64,000 nucleotides of DNA from Azospirillum lipoferum 4B (GTDB taxonomy: Bacteria; Pseudomonadota; Alphaproteobacteria; Azospirillales; Azospirillaceae): the NCBI RefSeq assembly GCF_000283655.1, contig NC_016586.1, forward strand, positions 511,001-575,000, read 5' to 3'. The position numbers were made by a program, and so were the translations under genes. Below, piece by piece: positions 8,227-16,408 of the stretch. Position 1 is the stretch's first letter. Each line of letters starts with the position of its first letter. Below the pieces are notes generated by a model. It was not told where the DNA came from and did no database searches. It saw only the letters and a list, made by a program, of their open reading frames with translations.

Positions 8227-8740
8227 GATGGGCCTCCTCCACCGGAACGAAGGCGGTGCGCAACTTCTCGCTCGCCGCCCGGCGCCTGCACTCCGGGCAA
8301 TAGCCGCGCTCGGCCTCCCCCACGCCCCAAAGCGCCTCCATGACCGCATCCGGCAGCGGCACATGGGCGGCACCGCAGCGGGTGCAGGGCTGCAGCCGGA
8401 TGACGCTTTCCAGCCGCAGCCCGTCGCCGGCCGCGCTGTTCATCGCACCGGGCGCATCGGCCTCCAGGCTGATCGCCCGCGTCGGGCAGTTCTGCGCGCA
8501 CAACCCGCAGAAGGAGCATTGTCCGATGAAGAAATGCCAGGACACCGATACGCCGGGATCCTGGGTGAAGGTGATGGCCTTCGGCGCGCAGACGAAGGCG
8601 CAGGTGCCGCAGGCGGTGCAGCGCGTGGCGTCATGGGCCAGCGCGCCCCGGTAGACCGGCGGCACCTCCGGCATGTCGGCAGGACCCCGGGTGCGCGGGG
8701 GGCGCAGCAGGTTGCCGAGGATGGTTTTCAGCATGGCCAT
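8216..8740 (-). CDS. Hydrogenase NuoI/HycF-like 2x[4Fe-4S] subunit with CxxC-CxxC tail
   Basis: A 174-residue electron-transfer subunit. Two classic ferredoxin motifs have cysteines at 41, 44, 47, 51 and at 75, 78, 81, 85 (CTACGTCAFVCAP and CSFCGLCAQNCP). After these, CTRC (119-122) and CPEC (148-151) form a probable zinc-ribbon-like tail. NuoI lacks such a tail, but formate-hydrogenlyase subunits of the HycF/HyfH type have a similar one. The start at 8740 has GAGGAGGA about 8 nt upstream. It should pass electrons from the AOR side to the NuoB-like subunit. The gene overlaps the following nuoC-like gene. Confidence 0.9.
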   Translation of the reverse strand: MAMLKTILGNLLRPPRTRGPADMPEVPPVYRGALAHDATRCTACGTCAFVCAPKAITFTQDPGVSVSWHFFIGQCSFCGLCAQNCPTRAISLEADAPGAMNSAAGDGLRLESVIRLQPCTRCGAAHVPLPDAVMEALWGVGEAERGYCPECRRRAASEKLRTAFVPVEEAHHDR

Positions 8741-8753
8741 GGTGGAGTCCTCC

Positions 8754-9662
8754 TCAGCGGACCAGCGTCGCGGCCAGGGTGACCGCCGACGCCAGCCCGC
8801 CCCAGACCCAGTAAAAGCGGAAGGCCTGAGTCAGCCGCAGCCGCGCCGTGGCGGTCGCCAACAGCGTCACCCCGCCCAGCACCGCGACGCCCGCCGCCAG
8901 ATAGACCAGCAGGTTGACCAGCGGCCAGGGCGTGGCCGGAATGAAGACCACGGCGAACAGCTCGGTCAGCAGAACCAGCTCGACGGCATGCGACAGCTTG
9001 AACAGGGCCAGCGGCGGGCCGCTGTATTCGATATGGCTGTCGGCAACGATCTCATGCTCGGCATTGGCGATGGAGAAGGGGTTCAGCTTCATCCGCGCCG
9101 GCAGCGCCAGCAGGAAGGTCAGTGCCGCCAGCAGATGGACAAGACCATAAGGGGCGGCCTGCAGCGCGCTCATCTGGAAGCTTCCGGCCTCCTGTGCCAT
9201 GGCGATGATGGCGACCAGGAAGGGAAGGTTGTAGGCCAGCGACAGCAGCGCCTCGCGCATCGCCGCGACCTGCCCGTAGATGGAGCGGCTGACATAGCCG
9301 GCCAGCACCTCGCACAGGATCGGCACCTCCATCAGGTACAGCAGCAGCACGACGTCGCCCGGCAGCGACGGCGCCGGGTTGCCGGGCAGCGGCACGATGG
9401 CAAGCGCAGCCGTCACCGAAGCCAGCGACACCACCGGCAGAGCCAGGAAGATGCCGCGGTTGACGCCGCGGGGGATCACCGTCTCCTTGCCCAGCAGCTT
9501 CATGAAGTCGAAGAAGGGCTGGAAGAAGGGCGGTCCCTGCCGCCCCTGCAGCCGCGCCACCAGCTTGCGCATGAACCACAGCTCCAGCCATCCCAGCGGG
9601 GCGGCGAGCAGCAGTCCCGGCCAGACGACGAAGGCGACCAGATAGGACCAGACGGCGTTCAT
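8754..9662 (-). CDS. Hydrogenase membrane anchor subunit, NuoH/HycD-like
   Basis: A 302-residue membrane protein with about eight hydrophobic segments. The conserved cytoplasmic loop of the NuoH family is visible early (WFMRKLVARLQGRQGPPFFQ, about residues 28-47). A second loop, PFSIANAEHEIVADSHIEYS, follows near 205-225. NuoH-type subunits join the hydrophilic arm to the membrane arm. The ATG at 9662 overlaps the stop of the NuoB-like gene by 4 bp (ATGA), so translation is probably coupled. The longer upstream frame is only the shadow of the neighbouring gene. Confidence 0.92.
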   Translation of the reverse strand: MNAVWSYLVAFVVWPGLLLAAPLGWLELWFMRKLVARLQGRQGPPFFQPFFDFMKLLGKETVIPRGVNRGIFLALPVVSLASVTAALAIVPLPGNPAPSLPGDVVLLLYLMEVPILCEVLAGYVSRSIYGQVAAMREALLSLAYNLPFLVAIIAMAQEAGSFQMSALQAAPYGLVHLLAALTFLLALPARMKLNPFSIANAEHEIVADSHIEYSGPPLALFKLSHAVELVLLTELFAVVFIPATPWPLVNLLVYLAAGVAVLGGVTLLATATARLRLTQAFRFYWVWGGLASAVTLAATLVR

Positions 9663-10138
9663 GACAGCCTCCCCCGCCGGCTTTCCAGCTGGCTCTTGGT
9701 GGCGCCGTCCTCCAGCAGCGTGGCGGCGCGGGCGATGCCGTCGAGGATGGCCTGCGGCCGCGGCGGGCAGCCGGGCACCCAAACATCGACCGGAACGACG
9801 CTGTCCAAGGACTCGCTCAGCACCAGCGGACTGCCGGCGAAGACGTTGCCGGATGCCGGGCAGGACCCCAGCGCCACCACCGCCTTCGGATTGGGCACCT
9901 GCGCGTAGATGTCGAGGATCGCCTCGCGCGACCGCAGCGTCAGCGTGCCGGAGATCAGCACGATGTCCGCATGCTTGGGCGTGCCGTGCAGCTCGACCCC
10001 CAGCTGTTCGGCATCGTAGCGCGGACTCAGCAGCGGCGTGATCTCGATGTCGCAGCCGTTGCAGGACCCGGCATTCAACCGGCAGATCCAGGGCGACCGG
10101 CGGCGCGAGATCGCGATGACCCGTTCGATCAGGTTCAT
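9659..10138 (-). CDS. Hydrogenase small subunit, NuoB/HycG-like
   Basis: A 159-residue subunit holding the [4Fe-4S] cluster nearest the catalytic site. The four expected ligands are present: C26 and C29 in NAGSCNGCDIE, C93 in GSCPASGNVF, and C124 in GCPPRP. Glycine and serine spacing follows group 4 hydrogenases and NuoB. No signal peptide is present, so it faces the cytoplasm. The gene overlaps both neighbours by 4 bp (the NuoN-like gene upstream and the NuoH-like gene downstream), as expected for subunits made in fixed ratio. Confidence 0.93.
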   Translation of the reverse strand: MNLIERVIAISRRRSPWICRLNAGSCNGCDIEITPLLSPRYDAEQLGVELHGTPKHADIVLISGTLTLRSREAILDIYAQVPNPKAVVALGSCPASGNVFAGSPLVLSESLDSVVPVDVWVPGCPPRPQAILDGIARAATLLEDGATKSQLESRRGRLS

Positions 10139-11328
10139 TTCACACCTCCTGCCGTTTCAGTCGGCAGTGCGGCAACATGGGGATGCGGCTCGGCCGCAGG
10201 ACGAAGCCCGTTGGGAGCCAGCCCGAACAGCACCGGGGCGATGGCGAAGGCCAGCAGCACCAGGGCTGCGGCACGCGGCAGGGGCCGCCCCGCGACCGGC
10301 GCCTCCACTGGCCCCAGCCACACCCGGTGGATGGCGCGGACATAGCAGAGGAGCGCCATGGCCGACGACGCGTAGAGCACGGCCAGCAGCAGCGGCCCGC
10401 CCAACTCCGCCCCCGCCAGATAAAGCCGCCAATGCCCGATGAAGCCCAGCGTCGGCGGAATGCCGATGAAGCCCAGCGCCCCCAGCATGAAGGCGGCGCT
10501 GGCCACCGGCAGCGGGGTGGACAGGCCGCGGTCGTCCAGCGTCACCGCCCGGCCGAGATGCCATTCCGCCGCCCCGACCGCGCCGAACAGCACGATCTTG
10601 CCCATCGCATGGCCGAGGATGCCGAACCACGCCCCGGCCATGCCGTCCGCCCCGCCGGCCACCAGCCCAAGCAGCAGATAACCCATGTCGTCGATGGAGG
10701 AGAAGGCCAGCATCGGCTTCAGCTCCCGCTGGGCCAACGCCAGCAGCGCCGCCCCCAGCAGCGACAGCACCGCCAGCCCGATCCACAGCGGCGCGAAATC
10801 CACGAAGATCCACGGCGCTACGTCACGCAGGGCCAGCAGTTCGCAGAAGGCGCCGACATCGACCACCGCGACGATCAGCGCCGTCGTCATCGCCGAAGAC
10901 GCGCGGGCCACCGCCGGCAGCCAGAAATAGACCGGCACCAGACCAAGCTTCAGCGCCACGCTGACCAGCAGCAACGCCACCGCCAGCCTGTCCCAGGGCG
11001 CGGCCGGGCGCACCGCGCCAAGCTGGATCACCGCCAGCGCCGTCCAGCCGCACAGGGCGGCGAGAGCGACCGCGGTCAGATATTGGCGGGCGGCGGCGCG
11101 GGCCTCTGCGGTCCCGCCGCTCCACACCATGCCCACCGCCAGGAACTCGGCGGCTGAGGCCAGCAGGGTGGCGGCCCAACCATGGCCGGCCAGCCGGGCG
11201 GCGACCGCCAGGGCGACGGTGGCGGCGGCGAAGCGCCACCATCCGCCATTCCCCTGCGGGATCACGCGGGCATAGAGGCCGACGCCGAGCGCGATTGCCA
11301 GAAAGAGGGGGATCAGCACCATGTCCAT
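10135..11328 (-). CDS. Hydrogenase antiporter-like membrane subunit (NuoN/HyfF-like)
   Basis: A 397-residue, highly hydrophobic protein with about 11-12 membrane segments, belonging to the proton-conducting NuoL/M/N family. Residues typical of the channel are visible: KLGLVPVYFWLPAVARASSA (lysine and the WLP motif) near 140, and RELKPMLAFSSIDDMGYLLLG near 205, the discontinuous-helix region. It is short for NuoN (usually about 480), lacking part of the N-terminal helices. It lies between the NuoL-like and NuoB-like genes. It probably pumps or conducts protons or sodium as the hydrogenase turns over; the ion cannot be told from the sequence. Confidence 0.88.
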   Translation of the reverse strand: MDMVLIPLFLAIALGVGLYARVIPQGNGGWWRFAAATVALAVAARLAGHGWAATLLASAAEFLAVGMVWSGGTAEARAAARQYLTAVALAALCGWTALAVIQLGAVRPAAPWDRLAVALLLVSVALKLGLVPVYFWLPAVARASSAMTTALIVAVVDVGAFCELLALRDVAPWIFVDFAPLWIGLAVLSLLGAALLALAQRELKPMLAFSSIDDMGYLLLGLVAGGADGMAGAWFGILGHAMGKIVLFGAVGAAEWHLGRAVTLDDRGLSTPLPVASAAFMLGALGFIGIPPTLGFIGHWRLYLAGAELGGPLLLAVLYASSAMALLCYVRAIHRVWLGPVEAPVAGRPLPRAAALVLLAFAIAPVLFGLAPNGLRPAAEPHPHVAALPTETAGGVK

Positions 11329-11349
11329 GATGGATGCCTCCGGCTGCGC

Positions 11350-13200
11350 TCAGACCAGCCACACGCCGGCCAGCGCCGCGACCGCGACGAGACCGATGGC
11401 CAGGAGCGGACGATCCTCGAAAGCGGCACCTGACGCGGTCTGCGCCGCACCGGCCACACGGGTCAGGCTGCGCCAGATCCGCAGGTAGGCGGGATCGGGA
11501 TCGAGCGAATAGACGGGATGGAAGGCGTGTTCGGCAATCTCGGCGAAGTCGACCGCGCCGGGCCGGTCGCCGGCCGGCAGCGGCTCGCCGCCGGAATAGA
11601 CCGAGACCAGCCCGGGGGCCGGCGCATGGGCCAGCCGGTAGACCAGCAGTCCCAGCATGGCCGATGCCAGCACCACCACGCCGCCGACGGTCATCGCGAT
11701 GCTGCCGCGGTCGGTCAGGATGCCGAGCCAGCTCATCTGCACCGCCCAGTCGAAACCGAGCGAGCGCACGGCCGGCGCCACCACCGGCACCATCAGCAGC
11801 TGCGGCGCCAGCCCGAAGACCAGGCACAGCCCGGCCATGGAACCCATGCCGGCCAGCATGCTGGGCGACGCCTCGTGGATGTGCTTGCCGAGCAGCGCCT
11901 TGGACGGCACGCCGTAAAAGGCGTTGACGGTGGCCTTCAGGAAGGAGAAGGCGGTCAGGATGCTGCCGATCCAGCCGACCAGCACCACCAGCAGCAGCCC
12001 CTTGTCGAGCGCTGCGCCGAACAGCAGCCATTTGGCGACGAAGCCGTTGGTCAGCGGCACGCCGGCGATGGAGGCGGCGGCGACGATCCACACCTTCGCC
12101 GTCCCCGGCATCGCGGTGGCGAGCCCGCCCAACTCCCGCAGGTCGCGGGTGCCGGTGGCGTGCTGTATGGCGCCGGCGCACATGAACAGCGTGCCCTTGA
12201 ACAGCGCATGGCTCAGGCAATAGAACAGCCCGGCCGCCAGCCCGAGATCGGTGCCGAGCGCCAACCCGACGACTATGTAGCCGAGCTGGCTGACGGTGTG
12301 GAAGGCCAGCAGCCGCTTCAGGTCGGTCTGCGCCATGGCGAAGATGACGCCGACCAGGATGGTGACGCAACCGACCGCCAGCAGCGGCACCTCCAGCGCG
12401 GCCTGCCACTGCCCATCGCCGATCACATACATGCGGGCGATCAGATAGACGCCTGCCTTGACGTAGCAGGCGGAATGCAGCAGCGCCGACACCGGGGTCG
12501 GGGCGTTCATCGCCTCCGGAATCCAGGTGTGCAGCGGGAACATCACCGACTTCGCCATCGCCGCGACGATGAACAGCGCCGCGACGCCGGAGGTGAAGGC
12601 GGTGGCGACGGCCGGATCGGTCCAGACCAGCGTGCCGGCGCGGGAATAGACCAGCACCAGCCCGATCAGGAAGCCATAGCCCGCCAGATGGGTGATGACC
12701 AGCACCTTGCGGGCGCCGTCGGTCGCCGCCCTCTGCCGGTACCAGAAGCCGACCAGACTGTAGGAACACAGCCCGATCACCTCCCACGCCATATAGGCGC
12801 CCAGCATGTCGGCAGCGCTCGCCAGCAGCAGCAGCCCGGCGATGAAGACCAGCATGATCGCGTAGAAGCGCGTCGTGCCCTGCTCTTCATGTTCCATGTA
12901 GCGGACGGAGAAAAGCAGGATGGCGGCGCCGATGCCGGTGCCCATCAGCATGAACAGGAGCCCGAGCCCGTCGATGCGCAGAGCGAGGGAGAACGGCCCG
13001 TCCCACACCGGCAGCAGCGGGGCCTCCATCGCGATGCCGGCCATGCCGGCCGGCACCAGCGGCAGCGTGGCGAGGAAGGAGGCGAAGACCGCCGCGGTCG
13101 CAAGCACGCCCTTGCCGACCGGCGTCAGCAGCCGGGCAAGCAGCAGCTGCAGGACGAAGCCGACAAGCAGAAGAAGAATGGGGAGCGTTACAAAGGTCAT
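11350..13200 (-). CDS. Hydrogenase antiporter-like membrane subunit (NuoL/HyfB-like)
   Basis: A 616-residue membrane protein of the complex I antiporter family, with about 14-16 membrane segments. The best landmarks are YMAWEVIGLCSYSLVGFWY, SVMFPLHTWIPEAMNAPTPV, SALLHSACYVKAGVYLIARM, and LKRLLAFHTVSQLGYIVVGL. These carry the conserved glutamate, lysines and histidines of the ion path. A C-terminal hydrophilic stretch (about 545-590) precedes a last helix. The size is close to NuoL. It is the first of the hydrogenase subunits in the transcript, 14 bp after moaD. Two such subunits in the complex argue for ion translocation. Confidence 0.92.
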   Translation of the reverse strand: MTFVTLPILLLLVGFVLQLLLARLLTPVGKGVLATAAVFASFLATLPLVPAGMAGIAMEAPLLPVWDGPFSLALRIDGLGLLFMLMGTGIGAAILLFSVRYMEHEEQGTTRFYAIMLVFIAGLLLLASAADMLGAYMAWEVIGLCSYSLVGFWYRQRAATDGARKVLVITHLAGYGFLIGLVLVYSRAGTLVWTDPAVATAFTSGVAALFIVAAMAKSVMFPLHTWIPEAMNAPTPVSALLHSACYVKAGVYLIARMYVIGDGQWQAALEVPLLAVGCVTILVGVIFAMAQTDLKRLLAFHTVSQLGYIVVGLALGTDLGLAAGLFYCLSHALFKGTLFMCAGAIQHATGTRDLRELGGLATAMPGTAKVWIVAAASIAGVPLTNGFVAKWLLFGAALDKGLLLVVLVGWIGSILTAFSFLKATVNAFYGVPSKALLGKHIHEASPSMLAGMGSMAGLCLVFGLAPQLLMVPVVAPAVRSLGFDWAVQMSWLGILTDRGSIAMTVGGVVVLASAMLGLLVYRLAHAPAPGLVSVYSGGEPLPAGDRPGAVDFAEIAEHAFHPVYSLDPDPAYLRIWRSLTRVAGAAQTASGAAFEDRPLLAIGLVAVAALAGVWLV

Positions 13201-13214
13201 GGCTCGCCCCTTTC

Positions 13215-13487
13215 TCAGCCGCCGGCCAGCGGCGGAAAGATGAAGACGTCGGAATCCGGGGTCAGCGGCGTGTCCAGCCCTTGCAGGCCGCGCACGTCCT
13301 GGCCATTGACCAGGACGATGGCGAAGCCGGCCAGTTCACCGTCCTTCATGATCCAGCGGGCGAAATTGGGACCGTATTCGGCGACCAGATCGTTCAGCAG
13401 ATCGCGGACGGTGGCCGCCGGCCGCTCCCGGATCTCGCTGCGTTTCTTTGTGGCTTCGCGCAGAAGCGCGAAATAGGAGACTTTCAT
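13215..13487 (-). CDS. MoaD/ThiS-family small protein of the AOR operon
   Basis: A 90-residue ubiquitin-fold protein ending in LAGG, the diglycine tail used as a thiocarboxylate sulfur carrier when the dithiolene of molybdopterin is built. MoaD-like genes commonly sit beside tungsten AOR genes, where they are thought to support making the tungstopterin. It starts MKVSYFALLREATKK at the ATG at 13487. It lies between the AOR gene and the first hydrogenase gene on the same strand. Specialisation for the tungsten cofactor is inferred from position only. Confidence 0.88.
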   Translation of the reverse strand: MKVSYFALLREATKKRSEIRERPAATVRDLLNDLVAEYGPNFARWIMKDGELAGFAIVLVNGQDVRGLQGLDTPLTPDSDVFIFPPLAGG

Positions 13488-13517
13488 GGCACAGCTGCCT
13501 TCCTGCCTCGATCACAG

Positions 13518-13553
13518 CCGGTCCGCCGCCGCAGGGGCGCGGCGGCGAACCGG
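13518..13553 (-). promoter_or_regulatory. Strong stem-loop inside the AOR-hydrogenase operon
   Basis: CCGGT-C-CGCCGCCGC (13518-13532) pairs with GCGGCGGCG-A-ACCGG (13539-13553). This gives a 14-bp stem with one mismatch and a 6-nt loop, in the 71-bp gap between AOR and moaD. There is no T-run on the minus strand. It could protect or process the mRNA, or partly attenuate it, so that AOR and ferredoxin are made in excess of the membrane subunits. The pairing is seen; the role is inferred. Confidence 0.5.
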
Positions 13554-13558
13554 TGGGA

Positions 13559-15364
13559 TCAGGCCAGCGCCAGGGCGCTCAGCTTCTCCTTGGTCGGAAC
13601 GCCTTGGGCGTCCCAGCCGCGGGCACCGTAATAGAGCGGCAGCATTTCCGGCAGGCGGCTGACCGCCCCCTTCGATGCGCCGGTCACGATCGGCTCATTG
13701 AGCAGGCGCGGCGGCAGGGTGTCGTCGGCGGCGGTCAGACCGGACTTCAGGTTCCACAGCCGCTCCAGGTTCCAGACCCGTTCGCCGGCTTCGATGAAGC
13801 TGTCGCCGGTGTAGGCGAAGCCGGTCAGCGCCGTCATCAGCTCGGCGAATTCCGGCGCACCGATGCCGAAGGTGGTGAACAGGCAGGAGCCGGTCGAATC
13901 CAGCGCCGCCGTCAGGTTCTGGAACAGGGCCACCAGTTCGGCCTTGCCGTCGATGCTGTCCTTGTCGACCTTCACCGGCACGCCCAGCACTTCCGGGCTG
14001 ATGGTATAGCCGCGGACATGGCAGCCGCCGCGGTTGTTGGTGGCATAGTTCAGGCCGATGCCCTGCACCGCGCGCGGGTCATAGGCCGGCATCTCCTGCT
14101 TCTTGACGGTCATCGACAGTTCCGGATGGCCGTAGAGGCTCGCCAGCCGGTAGGAGCCCAGCGCCAGCTTCTTGCCGAAGCCCTGGCCGAGACCGGTCAG
14201 CCGCACCGCCTCCACCATCGCGTCGGCGTTGCCGAAGTCCAGTTCCAGCCCTTCGGTGTCTTCGAGCGTGATGATACCGCGGTTGAACAGTTCCATCGCA
14301 CAGGCGACCGTTCCGCCCATGGAGATGGTGTCGAGGCCGTATTCGTTGCAATAATAGTTGGCCTTGATCACCGCATCCAGATCGTCGATCCGGCAGTCCG
14401 GACCGAAGCCCCAGGCGGTCTCGTACTCCGGCCCCTCGCCCTCGCCCTTGTATTTGGGGTTGGTGACCTTGGTGGCGCGGCCGCAGGAGATGATGCAGGA
14501 GAAGCAGCCCTTCGGCCGCTGCAGCTGGTTGGCCGCCAGCGTTTCGCCGCCCACCTTGTCGGCGGTCGGGAAATGGCCGTCCTGGAAGTTGCCGGTCGGC
14601 AGCCCGCCCACCGAATTCAGGATGTTGACCAGCACGTTGGTGCCGTAGAGCCGCAAGCCGGTGCCGCCGACCGGATGCTCCTTGATCATGGTGCTGGCCT
14701 TGGCGACCGCGGCCAGGAAGGCCTCCTTGTCGGCGACGGTCACGGCGCCGGTGCCGCGCACCACCACCGCCTTCAGGTTCTTCGATCCCATCACCGCGCC
14801 GACGCCGGTGCGGCCGGCGGCGCGCTGCATGTCGTTCATGATCGAGGCGATGTAGGACAGCTTTTCGCCCGCCGGTCCGATGCAGGCGATCTTGGCGTCG
14901 GCCGCCGTCTCCTCGTTCAGCGCCTCGGTGGTCTCCGGCACGTCCTTGCCCCACAGGTGTGCGGCGTCGCGGATCTCCACCTTGTCGTCCTGGATCCACA
15001 GATAGACCGGCTTGGCCGCGCGGCCTTCCAGGATCAGCATGTCGTAGCCGGCGTATTTCAGCTCCGGCCCCCAGGCCCCGCCGGAGTTCGAGGCGGCGAT
15101 GGTGCCGGTCAGCGGCCCCTTGGTGACGACGTCGTAGCGCCCGGCCGACGGCGCGAAGGTGCCGGTCATCGGCCCGGAGGCGAAGATCAGCTTGTTCGCC
15201 GGCGACAGCGGATCCACCGTGGGATCGACCTCGTCATACATGTACTTCGTGCCCAGCCCGCGGGCGCCGATGTAATCGCGCGCCAGGTCGGGCTTCAGCG
15301 CTTCGGTCGTGATCTTGCCGGTGCCGAGATCGACCCGAAGGATTTTTCCAATCCAGCCATGCAT
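13559..15364 (-). CDS. aor: Tungsten-type aldehyde:ferredoxin oxidoreductase
   Basis: A 601-residue AOR-family enzyme that oxidises aldehydes to acids, or reduces acids when electrons are strongly reducing. The cofactor is a bis-tungstopterin plus one [4Fe-4S] cluster. Cluster ligands C287, C290, C294 ([12 protein letters not shown]) and C494 (TGSCLF) are at nearly the positions recalled for the Pyrococcus enzyme. Pterin-binding landmarks include GARGLGTKY near the start, [18 protein letters not shown] near 183-200, and [12 protein letters not shown]313 (GPEYE) and H449 (GGCHVRG) match expected active-site residues. GGAGG stands 7 nt before the ATG at 15364. The gene follows the ferredoxin gene by 2 bp. 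The natural substrate is unknown. Confidence 0.95.
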   Translation of the reverse strand: MHGWIGKILRVDLGTGKITTEALKPDLARDYIGARGLGTKYMYDEVDPTVDPLSPANKLIFASGPMTGTFAPSAGRYDVVTKGPLTGTIAASNSGGAWGPELKYAGYDMLILEGRAAKPVYLWIQDDKVEIRDAAHLWGKDVPETTEALNEETAADAKIACIGPAGEKLSYIASIMNDMQRAAGRTGVGAVMGSKNLKAVVVRGTGAVTVADKEAFLAAVAKASTMIKEHPVGGTGLRLYGTNVLVNILNSVGGLPTGNFQDGHFPTADKVGGETLAANQLQRPKGCFSCIISCGRATKVTNPKYKGEGEGPEYETAWGFGPDCRIDDLDAVIKANYYCNEYGLDTISMGGTVACAMELFNRGIITLEDTEGLELDFGNADAMVEAVRLTGLGQGFGKKLALGSYRLASLYGHPELSMTVKKQEMPAYDPRAVQGIGLNYATNNRGGCHVRGYTISPEVLGVPVKVDKDSIDGKAELVALFQNLTAALDSTGSCLFTTFGIGAPEFAELMTALTGFAYTGDSFIEAGERVWNLERLWNLKSGLTAADDTLPPRLLNEPIVTGASKGAVSRLPEMLPLYYGARGWDAQGVPTKEKLSALALA

Positions 15365-15366
15365 GA

Positions 15367-15843
15367 TCAGACCTCCGCGAAGGCGTTCTTGAGCTTGGCG
15401 GCGAAGGAGCGCTTGCGCGCCTGCGCCGAGACGGTGTCCTCGACCCATTCGAGCGCGTGGGTGGGGCAGATCGCCGCGCAGGACGGCGCACCGTCGCAGG
15501 TGTCGCATTTCAGGATCTGCAGGCCCTGGAAATCCCAGGAGGCGCAGCCGAAGGGGCAGGCCTGGACGCACATCTTGCAGCCGATGCACTTATCTGCATC
15601 CAGCTCCACCTGCCCGTTCGCCGGGTTGCGGTGCATGGCCTTGGGCATGCAGACGGCAACGCAGGCGGGATCCTTGCACTGCTGGCACATCATGGGAACG
15701 GAGAAGCCTTCGCGCTCCCACGTATAGACATGGATGCGGGAGGCTTTCGGGCGAAAGCTCCCCTCATGCTCCATGGAGCAAGCCAGTTCGCAGTTACGGC
15801 ATCCGGTGCATTTGTCCGGATGGATCATCAGCATCATGCTCAT
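15367..15843 (-). CDS. Four-cluster ferredoxin subunit of AOR (AorA-like)
   Basis: A 158-residue polyferredoxin. Cysteines at 12/15/18/22, 53/56/61/65, 86/89/92/96 and 113/116/122/126 give four [4Fe-4S] motifs. This is the arrangement of electron-transfer subunits such as the AorA protein of bacterial AOR complexes and of HycB/DmsB relatives. No signal peptide is present, so it works in the cytoplasm. The ATG at 15843 has GAGGAGG about 10 nt upstream. It is the first gene of the operon and only 2 bp from AOR. It should carry electrons from AOR to the hydrogenase, probably through the NuoI-like subunit; the docking is inferred. Confidence 0.92.
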   Translation of the reverse strand: MSMMLMIHPDKCTGCRNCELACSMEHEGSFRPKASRIHVYTWEREGFSVPMMCQQCKDPACVAVCMPKAMHRNPANGQVELDADKCIGCKMCVQACPFGCASWDFQGLQILKCDTCDGAPSCAAICPTHALEWVEDTVSAQARKRSFAAKLKNAFAEV

Positions 15844-16303
15844 GGTCGATGACCTCCTCGATACCGTGACGCGGGCGCCGCTTGCGGTGGGCGGCCGTTC
15901 TTGCGCGTCCGGCTCTGGGATGCCCCCGGATGGTCCCGCACCCCCCGCACGCAACGCGGACGGCCGCCCCGATGACGGGCGGTCCTATTGCGTCGACAGG
16001 GACGGCGCCGACAAGCGGCGCACGGGATGCGCGGGTGGAGTCCGTTGTGGACCGGTCCGGGGACGGTGCCGGTCCGTCAGGACGGATCCCGGCTCAGGGC
16101 GGATGGCAGCCGGCGATGACCGGCTCCATCCCGCGGAGGGGAAGGTCGGAGAAGAGAAGACTCTGCGCTGTCTTGTCGTTCATAATCTTGGCCCGCTATG
16201 ATCGGGGAAACATAGGGCCCGTCTGGCGACTTGGTCTGGAAGGCGGGTCTGGCAATCTTTGGAACAGACATGCCAGCTTTAACACGGCTTTGCATGCTCC
16301 GAT

Positions 16304-16317
16304 ATGATTTACATCAA
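16304..16317. promoter_or_regulatory. FNR/Anr-like operator
   Basis: ATGAT-TTAC-ATCAA matches the FNR-type consensus TTGAT-N4-ATCAA at 9 of 10 defined positions. It lies 92 bp before hypA and 461 bp before the AOR operon start, in the AT-rich part of the divergent spacer. It fits oxygen-dependent control of a hydrogenase locus; binding is inferred. Confidence 0.6.
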
Positions 16318-16348
16318 AGCGTACACAGCGTTTGCGGTGAAGACTTGA

Positions 16349-16354
16349 TACAAT
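16349..16354 (+). promoter_or_regulatory. Candidate -10 element for hypA
   Basis: TACAAT at 16349-16354 matches the sigma70 -10 consensus at 5 of 6 positions. Transcription from about 16361 would place the centre of the FNR-like box near -50, which is close to, but not exactly, a class II activator position. Confidence 0.35.
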
Positions 16355-16408
16355 TGGCGGCCGGTCATTCTCGCGAAGTAATTCAGGACGCTGAAGGAAA
16401 AGTTACCG

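Larger units (their letters stand above)
15844..16408. other. Divergent control region between the AOR operon and hypA
   Basis: A 565-bp gap without a convincing gene. From about 15870 to 16140 it is GC-rich and its short open frames have no recognisable homology. From about 16170 to 16400 it is clearly AT-richer, and this part holds the FNR-like box and the hypA promoter elements listed separately. If the AOR operon starts near the box, its leader is about 400 nt long. Confidence 0.6.

Noticed and set aside
6649-13200. Reading the NuoB/C/D/H/I/L/N-like genes as respiratory complex I
   Set aside because: The large subunit keeps both Ni-Fe CxxC pairs, and nuoA, E, F, G, J and K are absent; hypA and AOR are adjacent.
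16260-16275. Sigma-54-like promoter on the minus strand (TGGCAT-N5-TTCCA)
   Set aside because: The essential GC of the -12 element is missing and it is more than 400 bp from the AOR operon start.
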